Below, in pieces: positions 1-11,099 of a DNA stretch of 64,000 nt. The translations under genes and the position numbers were made by a program. This DNA comes from Pomphorhynchus laevis (taxonomy: Eukaryota > Acanthocephala > Palaeacanthocephala > Echinorhynchida > Pomphorhynchidae). The stretch lies in the NCBI GenBank assembly GCA_012934845.2, contig WNNJ02002193.1, positions 62,001 through 126,000 on the forward strand, in the 5' to 3' direction. The notes below the pieces were generated by a model. The model was not told the origin of the DNA and did no database searches. It saw only the letters and a list, made by a program, of their open reading frames with translations. Within the stretch, counting starts at the first letter, position 1. Every line of letters starts with the position of its first letter.

Positions 1-290
1 AATTTAATTATTAAATTTGATGGACAATATCTTTCTAAAGACAAATGAGATGGCTTCAAATACACAAAATAGACATACGAGTGATAAACTTTGAGATGTG
101 ATTTAAATACACAAAATAGATATACGAGATAGATTTAAATTTGAGTCCAGTTCGTTACGTACGAATATTTTCGAGATCGGCGCGTGATGATATAATTTTT
201 AGTAATCCTCAAGTGATAAGCAAGTGGGAACCACTGATTTAGTATAATTTTAATAAAAATGGTACAAACCACAAAACAATATGTGAAATT
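1..290. other. AT-rich sequence, no gene seen
   Basis: No coding frame or recognisable element. An imperfect direct repeat of about 21 nt (tacacaaaatagayatacga) lies at 61-81 and 108-128. Confidence 0.5.
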
Positions 291-475
291 AAAGAATTAT
301 TGGAGCTGGATCAGAAAAGAATGAACATTTTATTTAATATTTCGCTAACCTCCGTTAGTATCTTCCGAGCAGTACTTCAGATAAGTTAGGTAATTTTCTG
401 AAGATGTTAACAGAAGTTAGCGAAATATCAAATAAAATGTTCATTATTTCTTTGATCCAGCTCCAATAATTCTTT
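291..475. repeat. Long imperfect inverted repeat
   Basis: The arms lie at about 291-370 and 398-475 and are complementary over roughly 75-80 nt with a handful of mismatches, around a spacer of about 28 nt. Both ends read aaagaattattggagctgg when folded. It has the shape of a small foldback element or a transcript hairpin. No target duplication was resolved and no coding capacity is present. Confidence 0.75.
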
Positions 476-663
476 ATCAATAATGGATTATTATCAACTA
501 TTTAAAATTTAACATTTAGTGAGAGCTAATAATTGTCAAAAATGAAGTAAAATTTTTGTAATAAATTTAAGTTATTCTTTTAATTATCGAAAAATTAGAT
601 ACATTGGATCTATAAATAATTCTCAAATTCGAATTTCCCAAACGTTTTATTGCTAAAAAAGAT

Positions 664-3605
664 TTATTTTAACGAAGCAAATGCGTGCAAGCGCACGCGT
701 ACATGACCACAACAAAACAAAAATGTAAATCGCGTGTCGAGAAGGTGTGAACGGAGGAGGTGTTTGAATGTGATAAAGGAGGGAGCGCGGCGGACGTCGA
801 TAGAGAGTTGATTCCAGGCGAGTGAGGCGGCGACGAGGAACGATCGGAGACCATAGTTGTTGGAGTAAGTGGGAACGTGGATTAAGAGGGTATGATGGGA
901 ACGCATCGATAGCGAGGTGTGGCGAGTGTCGTCTAAGAAAGGAAGGTTTATGAACGATGGGGAGCCGACAGCGATGAGACGAAAAGTTACGAGAAGAAGA
1001 CGAAGTTTGATGCGGATGTGGATGGTGGGCCAGGAGAGTTGGGCAAGATATGTGGATGTGTGGTCGAAGCGACGGAGACGAAAGAGCACTCGAACGTCGG
1101 AGTTGATTATGTGTTGCAGGGGTAGGATGATGGATTTTGGAGAATTGGCGAAAAGGCTAAGGCAGTAATCCATTTTAGGGAAAAGAAGCGACGAAAGAAA
1201 ATACATACAAGAACGGAAGTCGATAAGGCGGCAGATACGGCGGATGTCACAGAGAATTAAGTTAGACGAGTGGACCTTGTCACGGATGAAGGGTTTAAGG
1301 GAAATGTGATCATCGAAATGGAAGCCTAAGAAAGTGAGATTGTGTACTATGGGGATGATCGATGAGGCAAAAGATACAGTGGGAAGAGATATGTTTGGTT
1401 TACGGGGGGGATCCACATTATTTTAGACTTGTCAAGGTTTAGAACGAGATGGAGATTAGAGAGATCTTTGTAGATAGAAGAAAGACAGTTTGAGGCAGAA
1501 ATGCCGACATCGTGTATGCGATGTGCGGGTGCATGAGCATATATGATGATGTCATCGGCGTATTGCATGACGTTAAAGGAGAAAGGTTTGATAAACGGAG
1601 AGAGATCGCCAAGCAGAAGAGAGAAAAGCAGGGGACCTAAAACTGAACCATGTGGGACCCTGCAAAAAATAGGAATGGGAGGGGAGGATGATGAATTAGA
1701 ACAGACGCGAATGGAACGGTCGGATAGATGAAGCAAACCATGCTACGGAGGAAGAAGAAAAGCCATGATCATAACGAAGGCGAGAAAGGAGGACGGAGTA
1801 ATCGACTATGTCGAAGGCGGAGGAGAGGTCGAGGGAGATGAGAACACTATATAGAGCCTTGTCTCGAGAAATTAGTAAGTCGTTGTAAACTTTCATGCAG
1901 GTGATTTCTGTGGAGTGATTAGAGCGGAAAGCGGATCGGAAAGGAGGGTACAGATTGGATGAGGAGAGATAATCGTTGATCTGTATTAAGATGAGGCGTT
2001 CTAAGAGCTTAGAAAGAGTAGGGAGTAGTGAAATGGGGATATAGCTAGAAAGAAGGGAGGGTTCGAGCGATTGTTTCTTTAGGAGAAGACGAACGATTGC
2101 GGATTTCCGGTGTGAAGGGAAGATACGACTGTGGATGGACAAGTTAAACAAGGTTGTGAGAACAGGGGATATCGAGAGCATATGGATTTATGTATGTGGG
2201 TAGGCAGGGGATCGGCAGGTTAGGTTTTGCTGGGCAAGGACATGAGAACAGATGAGACTTCGGAAGGTAAGACAGGGAGAAGATGAAAGAGTTCCGGAAG
2301 GATAATAGTAGGCGGGGCAGAGTGGGATATGATGGAGACCGGGGTGTGAGAGAGCAACGTGGATACTTTGGTTTGTAGAAATGATGAATAATCGTGGGGA
2401 TTGATGTTGCACAGCGATGATGAGCGAGCAAGGATTGAATTAAAAGTTTGCCATAGAGTCTTAGAGTTGAATGAAGTGATGATTTTATGCTGCCAGAAAA
2501 AGTTGCATTTGATACGTAGTAGGTTGAGATGATACCGACGATGAGCAAGATAGGTATCACGGAAAGACGGAGTGATCGAGCGGAAATTACGTCTGAGAGA
2601 GCGGTGATAGACTCGAAAAGCATGACGGAGTCGATGCTTTGAGAGTAGACATTGAATGTCAAATCATGGGTCACGATGCAAGCGACGGTGTGGGTGAGGC
2701 TTGAAGAGCAAGAGAATATCGAGAATGGATGTAAGTTCAGAGTCGAAAATAAAGGCGAGATTGTGAGGAGAGGAATATGTTATTGTGGGATAGGATAGAG
2801 ACGATTTGAGTAAGGTAGAGCGTTGTAGGGAGAGATCAAGATTTCTCCAAGAGCTACGTAGGATTGTAGGTGTGTGAGGAGGGGTGTGGTTGTGAGTGAG
2901 ATCAAGGGTTACGAGGAAGTGATCGGATAGACCAGGATCGAAAATGTACAGTGAGTTGTAGGCAGCAAAATGATCGTGGACAGCGATGATGTCGAGTGCC
3001 CCACCAAGGATATGTGTGGGGGCTGTGGAGATGGGTTTGTAGTTATAGTTGGATAGAATGTTGATGAACTGGATGGACTTGGTGGAAGAGGGGCCGTCGA
3101 GGCGGATGTTGAAGTCGCCAAGAACGATTAAAGGGATTGAGGACAAAGAACAGGGAGACAGAAGGTCAGCGAGTTTGATAAAAAATAAGGATGTAGGAGC
3201 TGATGAACCAGGAAGGTATACAATGGCGAGATCTAGAGTGATCAGGATAGAAGAACTACAAGTGAGCAGTTCAAAAGGGCAAGGACTGAAAGGGGAAGTG
3301 ATTTTGCGAATAGACGCGAGGTGAGGGCGGATGCGACAATTCTCCCATGATTAGAGAATTTAGAATGGGATTTGCTGAGGGGGCGAGCGGATTCGACTAG
3401 CGAGCAACCGGCAGAGAGCAAACGGAGGATGGAAAGGTCGTCAGAATCGGAGTGCAAGGATTCGGAAGGGCAAAATAGATCGATAGATTGCTTAGTGAAT
3501 AGGTTGAGTATGAGTTCGGATTTATTAAGAATAGATCTAGTGTTGAGGAGACCGAGGGGGAAACCGTGTGTGATGGTAATAGGGGTTATTGGAGAATACA
3601 CATAG
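664..3605 (-). pseudogene. LINE ORF2 (APE endonuclease + reverse transcriptase), broken
   Basis: Read on the minus strand, the order is as follows. The endonuclease begins near 3,575 (GLLNTRSILNKS) and continues with LGDFNIRLD near 3,110 and SDHFLVTL near 2,920. The RT follows, with the SAFDIVDYS block near 1,800, GSVLGPLLF near 1,640 and YADDIIIYAHAP near 1,560. The C-terminal LINE tail with a conserved AWNQLSIDVRRAPSF block ends near 750. The frame changes several times (about 3,550, 2,660, 2,170, 1,700 and 1,380), so the protein is not produced intact. Amino-acid agreement with the 34.6-37.8 kb copy is high throughout, which makes this a recognisable, fairly young copy. Confidence 0.85.
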
Positions 3606-4735
3606 GGGAGATGGAGCGCCTTCGAATTTTCGGGCAGGTGTGGACAACTTGAAAATTTCCGTCGATGTTTCGGATGGAGAGAGATGTTTCGCTGTTTTCC
3701 TCGCGACGGCGTTTTTCGATGCGGGCAGATGAGAGTTGAGCGATTTCGGACGGGGTGCGATCGGGGAAAATGCGAGTGGCTGAAGAGGACATGAGTTTAA
3801 TCGTTGGTAGAGGACATAAGACGCGTGAGAGCAATGCTTGAAAACAATTTTTAGGAGAGGGGGCTGTGGAGGATTAGATTGAGAATATTTATTTAGGCGG
3901 ATGAGCGCGACAGGAGAGATGTTGAATAAGGATGGTATATCCGCAGGAACAGGAGACAAGATGATGGATCTGAATGTGGAAACATCGTGGTCGAGACGTA
4001 CTTGTGGAGATAAAGAGGTCAAGGAATGATATTAGTGACGATGACGCAACGATCGCGAGAAGGACAACGTTTCCGTAGAGGAGGACGAGTAACGTAAATT
4101 GGTGAGATCACGATAGGAGAGCTGGGAGTTGAGGATATCAAGAGAGTAGGTTTAACAGCTGAAGACGAAGAGGATTTGGATAATATAGAGGATGGTGAGC
4201 GATGTATGTAAAGGTTTTGAGTGTTAAGATTGTGGAGGTTGGTGAAGGTGATTTCGATTAAGGGATGTAGGTTATTGAGAAACGAGACAGAAGTGAAGAT
4301 ACGGTGGGTGTCGGGAAGTGAAGACATGGGATTAGAATTGCATGTGATAACAGGATCATTGGGTTGACAAAGGATATCAGAAACGACTGGACACGTTGGA
4401 GGTTGATATGCTCCTATGGGAGAGGTCGCGTATGAGTTTGTTGGCACAAAAGCCGCATGTGATAACAGGATCCGTGGGTTGACAAAGAATATCAGATACG
4501 ACTGGACACGCTATAGGTTGATATGCTCTTATGGGAGAGGTCGCGTATGAGTTTGTTGGCACAAAATCCGCATAGGAAGTCTTCTTGACTTACTGATGTC
4601 GCATGCGATTGTTGTCTAGACGCTGCAGTCGAGTGTCGAGCACTGTACTTGTAGTTGAGCACAGTTAGTGTCGGTCGTAGCTGTGTTCTTACGACAACAC
4701 ATTGACGTCCTTGTGTGTTTAAACTGTTAAATTTG
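3586..4735 (-). pseudogene. LINE ORF1 (PHD-like finger end, C-terminal domain), broken
   Basis: The 5' part contains the end of a PHD-like zinc finger (EDFLCGFCANKLI near 4,560-4,590), matching NEFYCGYCSAKMI in the 33.8-kb copy. It continues through a Ser/Pro-rich linker to RPPLRKRCPSRDRCVIVTN and LDHDVSTFRSI near 4,000. About 330 nt of further ORF1 coding (RLNK to RKFEGAPSPL) separates this from the endonuclease start. That stretch is missing from the 34-kb copy, which explains the fused ORF there. A 115-bp tandem duplication (4,341-4,570) and frame changes break the gene. Confidence 0.7.
4341..4570. repeat. 115-bp tandem duplication inside LINE ORF1
   Basis: The units 4,341-4,455 and 4,456-4,570 start with catgtgataacaggatc and end with ttggcacaaa plus a few bases. 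They differ at about ten positions, so the duplication is not brand new. The other copies of the family in this window do not show it. Confidence 0.85.
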
Positions 4736-5380
4736 ATGGATTGATCTGGAACTGGATTGATCTGGAACTGGATCGATTGTATGTTAATTATTTTTCAAAC
4801 TTTTTAAGGTTTATAATTTATATCATTTGAACATGTTTTCAAATAGTATATGCTTTTGCCTACCGCATATTGTTCAACCGTAAAATTAATTTTTGTTCTT
4901 TCCATTGTGTTGATCTTTTTAAAGTCCACGACAATTTACTATTGTATATTAATCTTTGGTATTGAATTTCCGACCATTTTGAGTTAATTTGTACCTATGA
5001 GCTGTGTAGGTATGCTCTATTTGTACTTGGTCTGGCAGTTTCATTTCTTTCGAGGACTACTGATAGTGATTGCTTGTATCGCCGTTACTTTGATGAGATG
5101 TGGGGTACAGTCGCATACTTTAACATTGACAATTTCCGGTAAGGACTTGACATCGTGTTAAAAATAATAAAATACGAATTTGTTAGAAGATCGTTATTTC
5201 AACTTCAATGATTCTCTACCCCGAGTGATTTCAACTGACATGTCGTTTACTACTTAAACGCTAATTGTCGTTAAGTGCCATCTGTGTCAAACAGTAATTG
5301 GCACATACAACCTTTTAGAAGTTCAAAAAATGCGCTATATCACAACCTTATCAGTAAAAAAGATATATTTCTACATGGCA
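4736..5380. other. Intergenic, AT-rich
   Basis: A 17-nt direct repeat (gattgatctggaactgg) lies next to the LINE 5' end at 4,739-4,772. No ORF with family features is seen. Confidence 0.4.
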
Positions 5381-5384
5381 AATG

Positions 5385-5815
5385 CGATCCAGCACAGGCT
5401 TACATGACCACGAAAAAAAAAACAAAAAATCATGCTCTAAATCATGATCAAATCTAAATCATTTATCGAGAAGGCGAGAACAGAGGAGGTATTTGAATGT
5501 GATAAACGAGGGAGCGCGACTGAAGTCGAGAGGGAGCTAATTCCAGGCGAGCTGGGCGGCAACGAGGAAGGATCGGAGACGTAGTTGTTGGAGTAATTGG
5601 GAGCATGGAGTAAGAGGAAATGACATGAACGTAGCGACAGAGAGGTGTCGTGTAAGAAAGGGATGTTGAATAACGATGTGGAGTCGATAGTGATGAGACT
5701 AAAAGTGACGAGTAGAAGGCGGAGTTGGGTGCAGATAAGAATGGTTGGCCAGCAGATTTGGGCAAGATATGTTAATGTGTGGTCGAAGCGACGGAGACGG
5801 AGAAGCACTCTAATA
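5385..5815 (-). mobile_element. CR1/L2-like LINE, 3' fragment
   Basis: This 5'-truncated minus-strand fragment of the same family as 655-4,735 carries the last 130 or so codons of ORF2 (RLRRFDHTLTYLAQICWPT) and the 3' UTR. The 3' UTR near 5,385-5,410 has the tacatgaccac motif also found at 700-711. Short insertions relative to the better copies show that it is older. Confidence 0.8.
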
Positions 5816-6149
5816 ATTTTGTAGGTATTTATAACCAGATAATTGTTTAACTAGTGATAATAGTACTATAATGATGTAGTGATTTATTGAAGCCATTCCG
5901 CCTTTCGGCTTGGGAATATAAAAAGATTATAAAAGAATATTAAGTCAGCACAGTAAAAATCATACGTAAGCCGAATAAAACGAGCATTATTTTTCGTTCT
6001 TCCTACTTCTTGATCTGGATATATTTCATTGTTTGACTCAATTGATTGTATGTGGCATAGATAGGCATCGTCAGCCGAAATAAGCCGACCCCATCTCAGC
6101 AATATCTTAGAGCGAATTGTGCATAGTAGAATAATTTATCTTTAAACAC

Positions 6150-6305
6150 GTATAACCTAATTTCTGCACAACATGGTTTCCGAAAGGCAGATCTTGCCTA
6201 TAAAATCTTTTGTGTGCACGTGAGGATTGGGTAGATTTGATCTCTACTGGTCACTGTGTAGACGTTATATTCTTTGATTTCAGCCGGGCATTTGAACGGT
6301 GAGCT
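6150..6305 (+). pseudogene. LINE reverse transcriptase relic
   Basis: A 150-bp patch reads, across one frame change, ISAQHGFRK then CAREDWVDLIS and VDVIFFDFSRAFER. These are the RT blocks around catalytic motif A of CR1/Jockey-type LINEs (usual form GFRKGRSC, VDVVFLDFSKAFD). No flanking coding sequence survives. It is a different family from the neighbours. Confidence 0.6.
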
Positions 6306-6639
6306 TCTATGATTTCTTTTCAGCGTTTTCCAAAAGCCTTATTTCATCATATAGCTTGGCACATTCTCTAAATTTCTCTGATAATGTACAATACTCTCTT
6401 CGAAGCCTTTGATAATTTGAACGCACTGAAGGCTCATAGCGCAACTCCCGAGAAAATCTCAAAATAAGATTATTTTATCTTTTTAAATACGGTGGCTTAG
6501 CCGAGACATTTTGGCAAGCAAATCAACAAACCTTTTAACACAAGCAGATAGTAGTGTAGATATAACACAAGAGAAGCTTCCAATAAGGTTTCCTTATGAA
6601 TAAGCAATAAAGCTCTTGAATTTAGATAATAATCGATTA

Positions 6640-8360
6640 AAATGGCTTAATGTCTACTTACAGTAACCGTGGGTTTATTATGAAGGCAACAATGGCTAAC
6701 ATCGACGAACAAAAAATGTTTACGGTCGAGACAGATGCATCAGATTCATGTATCGCGGCAGTGTTGATACAGGAAAACCGACCAGTTGCATTTTTCTCTA
6801 GAACCTTACACGATGGAGCTAAACATTACGCCGCAATAGAGAAGGAGGCTCTAGCTATTGTAGAGAGTATTAAACATTGGAGACACTAATTATTGGGTCG
6901 TCATTTTTGAATTATAACAGATCAACGAAGCGTGGAGTTCGTTTACTCAAATAATCGAAGTCGCATAAAGAACGAAAAATTAATCAGATGAAGATTAGAA
7001 TTGGCCCCGTTCAAATTTCACATTGCGTATCGTCGTGGAGATGATAACATTTTAGCAGACGTAATGTCTAGAGTGCGTTGTGCGGCAATTAAAACGTCCA
7101 TATCTCAGTTACGTTTAATTCATGATACCCTATGTCATCCTGGTATTACACGATTGACACATTTTGTCCGCTCACGCAACCTGCCATTCTCGACCGATGA
7201 AGTTAAGCGCGTAGTGGGGGACTGTGCGGTGTGTGCTGAAATTCGACCGTCATTCCATCGTCCTCCTGCCATTTCTCTGATTAAGGCTACGCAACCATTT
7301 GAAAGAATATCAATCGATTTTAAGGGACCCATGCAATCAACTTATAGAAATCGTTATTTGCTTGTAATGGTGGACGAATTCTCCCGGTTCCCATTTGGCT
7401 TCGCTTGTCCAGATATGTCGACCAAAACGGTGATAAAGTGTCTGAGTCAGATATTCGCACTATTCGGTACACCCTCGTTTGTACATTCCGATAGAGGAAC
7501 CTCGTTCATGTCCCGCGAATTATCTGATTATTTATGCAGAAACGGCGTTGCCTGTAGCAGAGGCGCACCTTAAAAGCCCACTGGCAATGGTCAGGTGGAG
7601 AGATATAACGGAATTCTGTGGAGAAGCATCGAACTTGATCTTCGAACTCGTCGACTGCCCATCGAGCATTGGGAAAGTTCCTTTTCACCTGCGCTTCACT
7701 CAATTCGTTCTCTCCTGTGTACTCAAGCAGGAGAAACTCCTCACGAAAGGTTTCTGAGATTCCAACGCCGTTCCTATACTGGATGGAGTATTCCGACATG
7801 GCTACTTTCTTCAGGTCCCGTGCTATTGAAGAAACAAAATCGCACGAGCAAGTACGATCCTTTAGTGGAGAGAGTCGATCTCATTAATGCCAGTCCATAT
7901 TACGCCCTCGTTCGCTTAAGTGATGGACGCGAATCGACAGTGTCGACTAAACAACTTGCTCCGTGTATCGAGGATCATGGACCATGTGATATGTTTCATG
8001 GTAGGGTTCATAACTATATGGACGCGTTTAATACGGATGAAGAGACATACACGAAAAGGAACGAAATCAACTAAGTACCAGTCCTGATCCGATCAACAAG
8101 GAATTCACTATATATACTCCAGACGATCAACATACCGATGAGTTGGTCGAAGATCATCATGATACACGTGATCACCAGTTTAATTTGAATAAGAATGTCC
8201 AAGATATGACCGACCATAGGAATCCAGCGGAACATGATGGAGACGAACAACACGATGAGATATCAACCACATCTAGACAAACGGACTCGAATGTCGATGT
8301 TTTTCGCAGCAACTGAATACAACGACAAAGATCCAAGTATTTGGATGACTACGTAGTTGG
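6640..8360 (+). mobile_element. Ty3/gypsy (Mag-like) LTR retrotransposon fossil, 3' pol part
   Basis: This fossil shows the RNase H (VETDAS block near 6,730; IEKEALAIVE near 6,840), the integrase zinc-binding domain (LCHPGITRL near 7,130) and the integrase core (SIDFKGP near 7,315; HSDRGTSF near 7,487), then a hydrophilic C-terminal tail to about 8,360. Gag, protease, most of RT and both LTRs are absent. It is a truncated, broken copy with several breaks. Its integrase is only about two-thirds similar to the element at 51.5-55.4 kb, so it is an older, distinct lineage of the same group. Confidence 0.85.
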
Positions 8361-8529
8361 GGAGAATGACATATGTTAAGAACACTAACTTATTATTATG
8401 TTTTGCCGATTGTTTAATAAAGCTCCCGTTAGTACAATAACAAAAACTAATCATGCACTAAATAAGAAAATATGTTGACAAATACACAGAACGACGTCTG
8501 CTCGAAAAGTATTATCCAATTGCACTAGA

Positions 8530-9480
8530 GGTCTTCATTAAGACGGACTGGGGGATCAGCATCCTCCAGCATACACCAACGTGCCGCTTTCCGGCTGAAC
8601 CACTTAGGGTCTCTTACACACCTGAAAGTCCATTCGAGGCGGAAAAGGGTAGGTAAACTTGAGATGAGGTGTTTGAGAAACCATATTCTTTTCTTAGGGG
8701 GACGCTCTCTGTAAAAGAAGACTGATCCCGAGATTGCCCTAGCACCACAGAGGCGTACCTAAGCGCCTACTCTCAATGGCACGTGCTGAGCCCGTTTCAT
8801 AATCATCTAGCTATCTTCAGGACACTTTTAAATCAACTAAAGTCTGATCCGGCCGACCATTTAACCGTAATGGTAAACCCTAGGTATCTTACTCGATGTG
8901 TGAAGACTGAGACTGGTTGATTCTGCAAAATACAGTAGAGCGATGATATTGCTAATTTCTTTATTTTTCTTTTGTCGTAGGGGCGCCGTTAAACACAACC
9001 ACCTGCAATTTTGGTTAGTTGAGAATAAGATTGGGTTTGTAACTGGTCTTTTAATCTTAAAAGGAAACGGATGATGTCCGATACTACATCTTTGCACCTG
9101 CGTCCAAAGAACAGAGTTGTTGTATCATCAGCATATACCACTAGATGTTGATCGCGTTTAAATGTTTTAAAGAGTATAATAGAAGCAGTAAGATATAAGA
9201 TTTGAGAAAAAGGGGAGCTCTGTGGCACACCTGTAATAGGATTAAACTGACGCGCATCAGGATCGTCTTTATAGAAGAATCGCTTGGTTTACAGCAACAT
9301 ATCTACCCTGTTAGCAATCTTCGCAGGTAACCCGAGGGACCTGAGATAAGATATAACGAAGGTAATAGATATGCACTTAAATGCATCTGATGACTATTTT
9401 CTCCACAGAACTTAAACATTTCACCAATTGTTGAATGTACCGAGCGACTTTTTACAAACACATGAAAGTCTAGAGGAATT
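8530..9480 (-). mobile_element. LINE relic with RT fragment
   Basis: On the minus strand, ISYLRSLGLPAKIANRVD (near 9,340), ITGVPQSSPFSQ (near 9,230) and VVYADDTTTLF (near 9,130) form RT blocks B and C of a non-LTR retrotransposon, across shifted frames. The GC-richer stretch 8,530-8,830 lies downstream of it in that orientation and is probably its 3' UTR. The family is not determined and differs from the CR1/L2-like copies here. Confidence 0.6.
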
Positions 9481-9652
9481 AACTAATGCCTACATAGATG
9501 GTCGCGGATTATACGTCCAAGTACGTTGTCGTAGATGGAGATACAGGGTGTTTTGAATTGAATTGAGGCGCAGATCTTTAGGACTTGAAATCGATTTCTT
9601 CTGAGGAATAAACACTCTTCGGCTGATGTTTATGCCAGCAACATCGCAGGGG

Positions 9653-9668
9653 AGTAGCATTGTTCGAA
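9653..9668. repeat. 16-bp direct repeat, left copy (candidate target duplication)
   Basis: The sequence agtagcattgttcgaa occurs here and at 13,301-13,316, just outside the two ends of the Penelope-like element. A near-copy (ttagtattgttcgaacc) and a second aacatcgcagggg lie just inside, so the left end has its own local duplications. Confidence 0.6.
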
Positions 9669-9699
9669 CCTTAGTATTGTTCGAACCAACATCGCAGGG

Positions 9700-9722
9700 G
9701 TGTCGCCACTAGGTGGCGACAC
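9700..9722. repeat. Perfect 10-bp-arm palindrome in PLE 5' end
   Basis: gtgtcgccac, 3-nt centre, gtggcgacac. It lies in the PLE 5' leader. The copy at 48.6 kb has a related but unpaired block (aggtgacggcaccg). Confidence 0.85.
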
Positions 9723-9760
9723 CAAAAAAGCAACGTTGAAAATTATGACTTAAAAGTTAC

Positions 9761-10340
9761 ATGCACTTAACCAGATTGGAAAAATACGTAAGTACTAATG
9801 ATTTGAATTTCAGATCTTTTAAATGTAACAGAAACAATTGTATAGTTTGTGATGTTATAAATAATAATTGTATTGTAAGTAATACGACAAACAAATGTTT
9901 TTCATTAAATATTAATAATAATTGTAACTGCAATACCGCAGGTGTAGTGTATCTAATACAATGTACATGTGGATTGCAATATATAGGAAAAACATATCAA
10001 ATGCTAAAAGCTAGGTTTAGGCAACACATATATAATATACAGCATAATAGTCAACCTATATTTCATAAACATATGAGATAATATGACATGATATTAAAAA
10101 CTGTAACTTATTTATTTGAGAATATATTATCGAAGAAAACATCATTATTAAATCAAAAACTATTAGAAAGAGAATATTTTTGGATTAAAACGCTTAATTC
10201 AGTGTATCCATTAGGATTGAATAATGTGGTACAAGGAATTGACAGAAGTAGTATAGTACATAATAAACAACTATATTATAATAATCTGGTTAAACGCAAG
10301 CCAAGAAATCATGGCGATAAAACGAATACGAAAAATTGAC
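9761..10340 (+). pseudogene. PLE N-terminal GIY-YIG endonuclease
   Basis: The frame 9,761-10,081 starts MHLTRLEKYV. A Cys cluster (CNRNNCIVC, residues about 25-33) precedes the nuclease core GVVYLIQC...LQYIGKT with the conserved R and H (ARFRQHI, about residues 89-95). This is a GIY-YIG variant with VVY and YIG. A second frame, 10,088-10,339, continues through NQKLLEREYFWIKTLNSVYPLGLN and a basic tail. Such nucleases nick the target to prime reverse transcription. The two parts are separated by a stop, so this copy is not intact. Confidence 0.75.
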
Positions 10341-10428
10341 TTGGAAATATTAAAAAAGATATCACACAAACAAATACATGTGCACCCCGTAAACGACCAA
10401 GATGTAAAACTTTATTTCATATATATAA

Positions 10429-10654
10429 TAGTGGTGCACAAATGAGCTGAGTAAACAACGGTCCAGGATTTCTTGCGAAATATGGCATTTATACTAAATG
10501 GTGTTGCTTGATATACTGGACTTCGATTCACGACTTATGGTGATTGAAAGTCGTCAATCGAAGTCTAGTTTATCAAGCAACACCATTTAGTATAAATGCC
10601 GTATTTCGTAAGAAATCCTGGACCGTTGTTTACTCAGCACATCTGTGCACTACT
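10429..10654. repeat. Long hairpin with ~108-nt arms inside the PLE
   Basis: The left arm is 10,429-10,536 and the right arm 10,548 to about 10,654, with an 11-nt loop. Pairing is close to 90 per cent. Both arms carry tggtgttgcttgat and tttatactaaatgg blocks. A third, partial copy of the right arm lies at 10,918-10,975 in the same orientation as 10,537-10,600. The whole 10,429-10,980 block replaces PLE coding sequence present in the 48.6-kb copy. Confidence 0.8.
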
Positions 10655-11099
10655 ATTATACATGCCGTATCCATTAAGGATCCAACGAGTGCAACGACAA
10701 TTCAGCAACAACCTCCGCCTAGTGTGTAAGGATGGTCCGCACATCGATTCGACCTGGTCAAGAGCGTAAGCCTCAGTCTATAAGGCAAAGTGTTGGAAAC
10801 GCCTTTATTCACAATGTCACACAGTTAACCGAAACGACCAGTGTGTACCTCATTCTACTGATGAGTGTTGCCGGGTACTCATCATTTCGATGCTGAAGTG
10901 GTCGTCTAAAAGTGACATGGTGATTGAAAGTCGTGAATCGAATTCCAGTCTATCAAGCAACACCATTTGGTATATAAATATATATAAGGAATTGGCAGAA
11001 GTAGTATAATACATAATGTAATACAAAATACTATAATCGTACAATAAATGTTAATAATAACAATAAAAATATACATTATCCATAAACTTCATTAATAAA

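Larger units (their letters stand above)
655..4735 (-). mobile_element. CR1/L2-like LINE, near full length, degraded
   Basis: This is a minus-strand non-LTR retrotransposon of the same family as the copies at 33.7-37.85 kb and 63.2 kb. The 3' end near 655-665 shares the tail (gttaaaataaatctttt when reversed) with the 37.8-kb copy. The 5' end near 4,735 starts with the same ttaaacacacaagg block seen at 63,242. It holds the end of a PHD-like ORF1 zinc finger, an ORF1 C-terminal region, an APE-type endonuclease and a reverse transcriptase, in several shifted frames. The RT phrases (STE, SAFD, YADD, LGFHFDDH) point to the CR1/L2/Rex1 part of the tree. The clade name is an inference. Confidence 0.85.
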
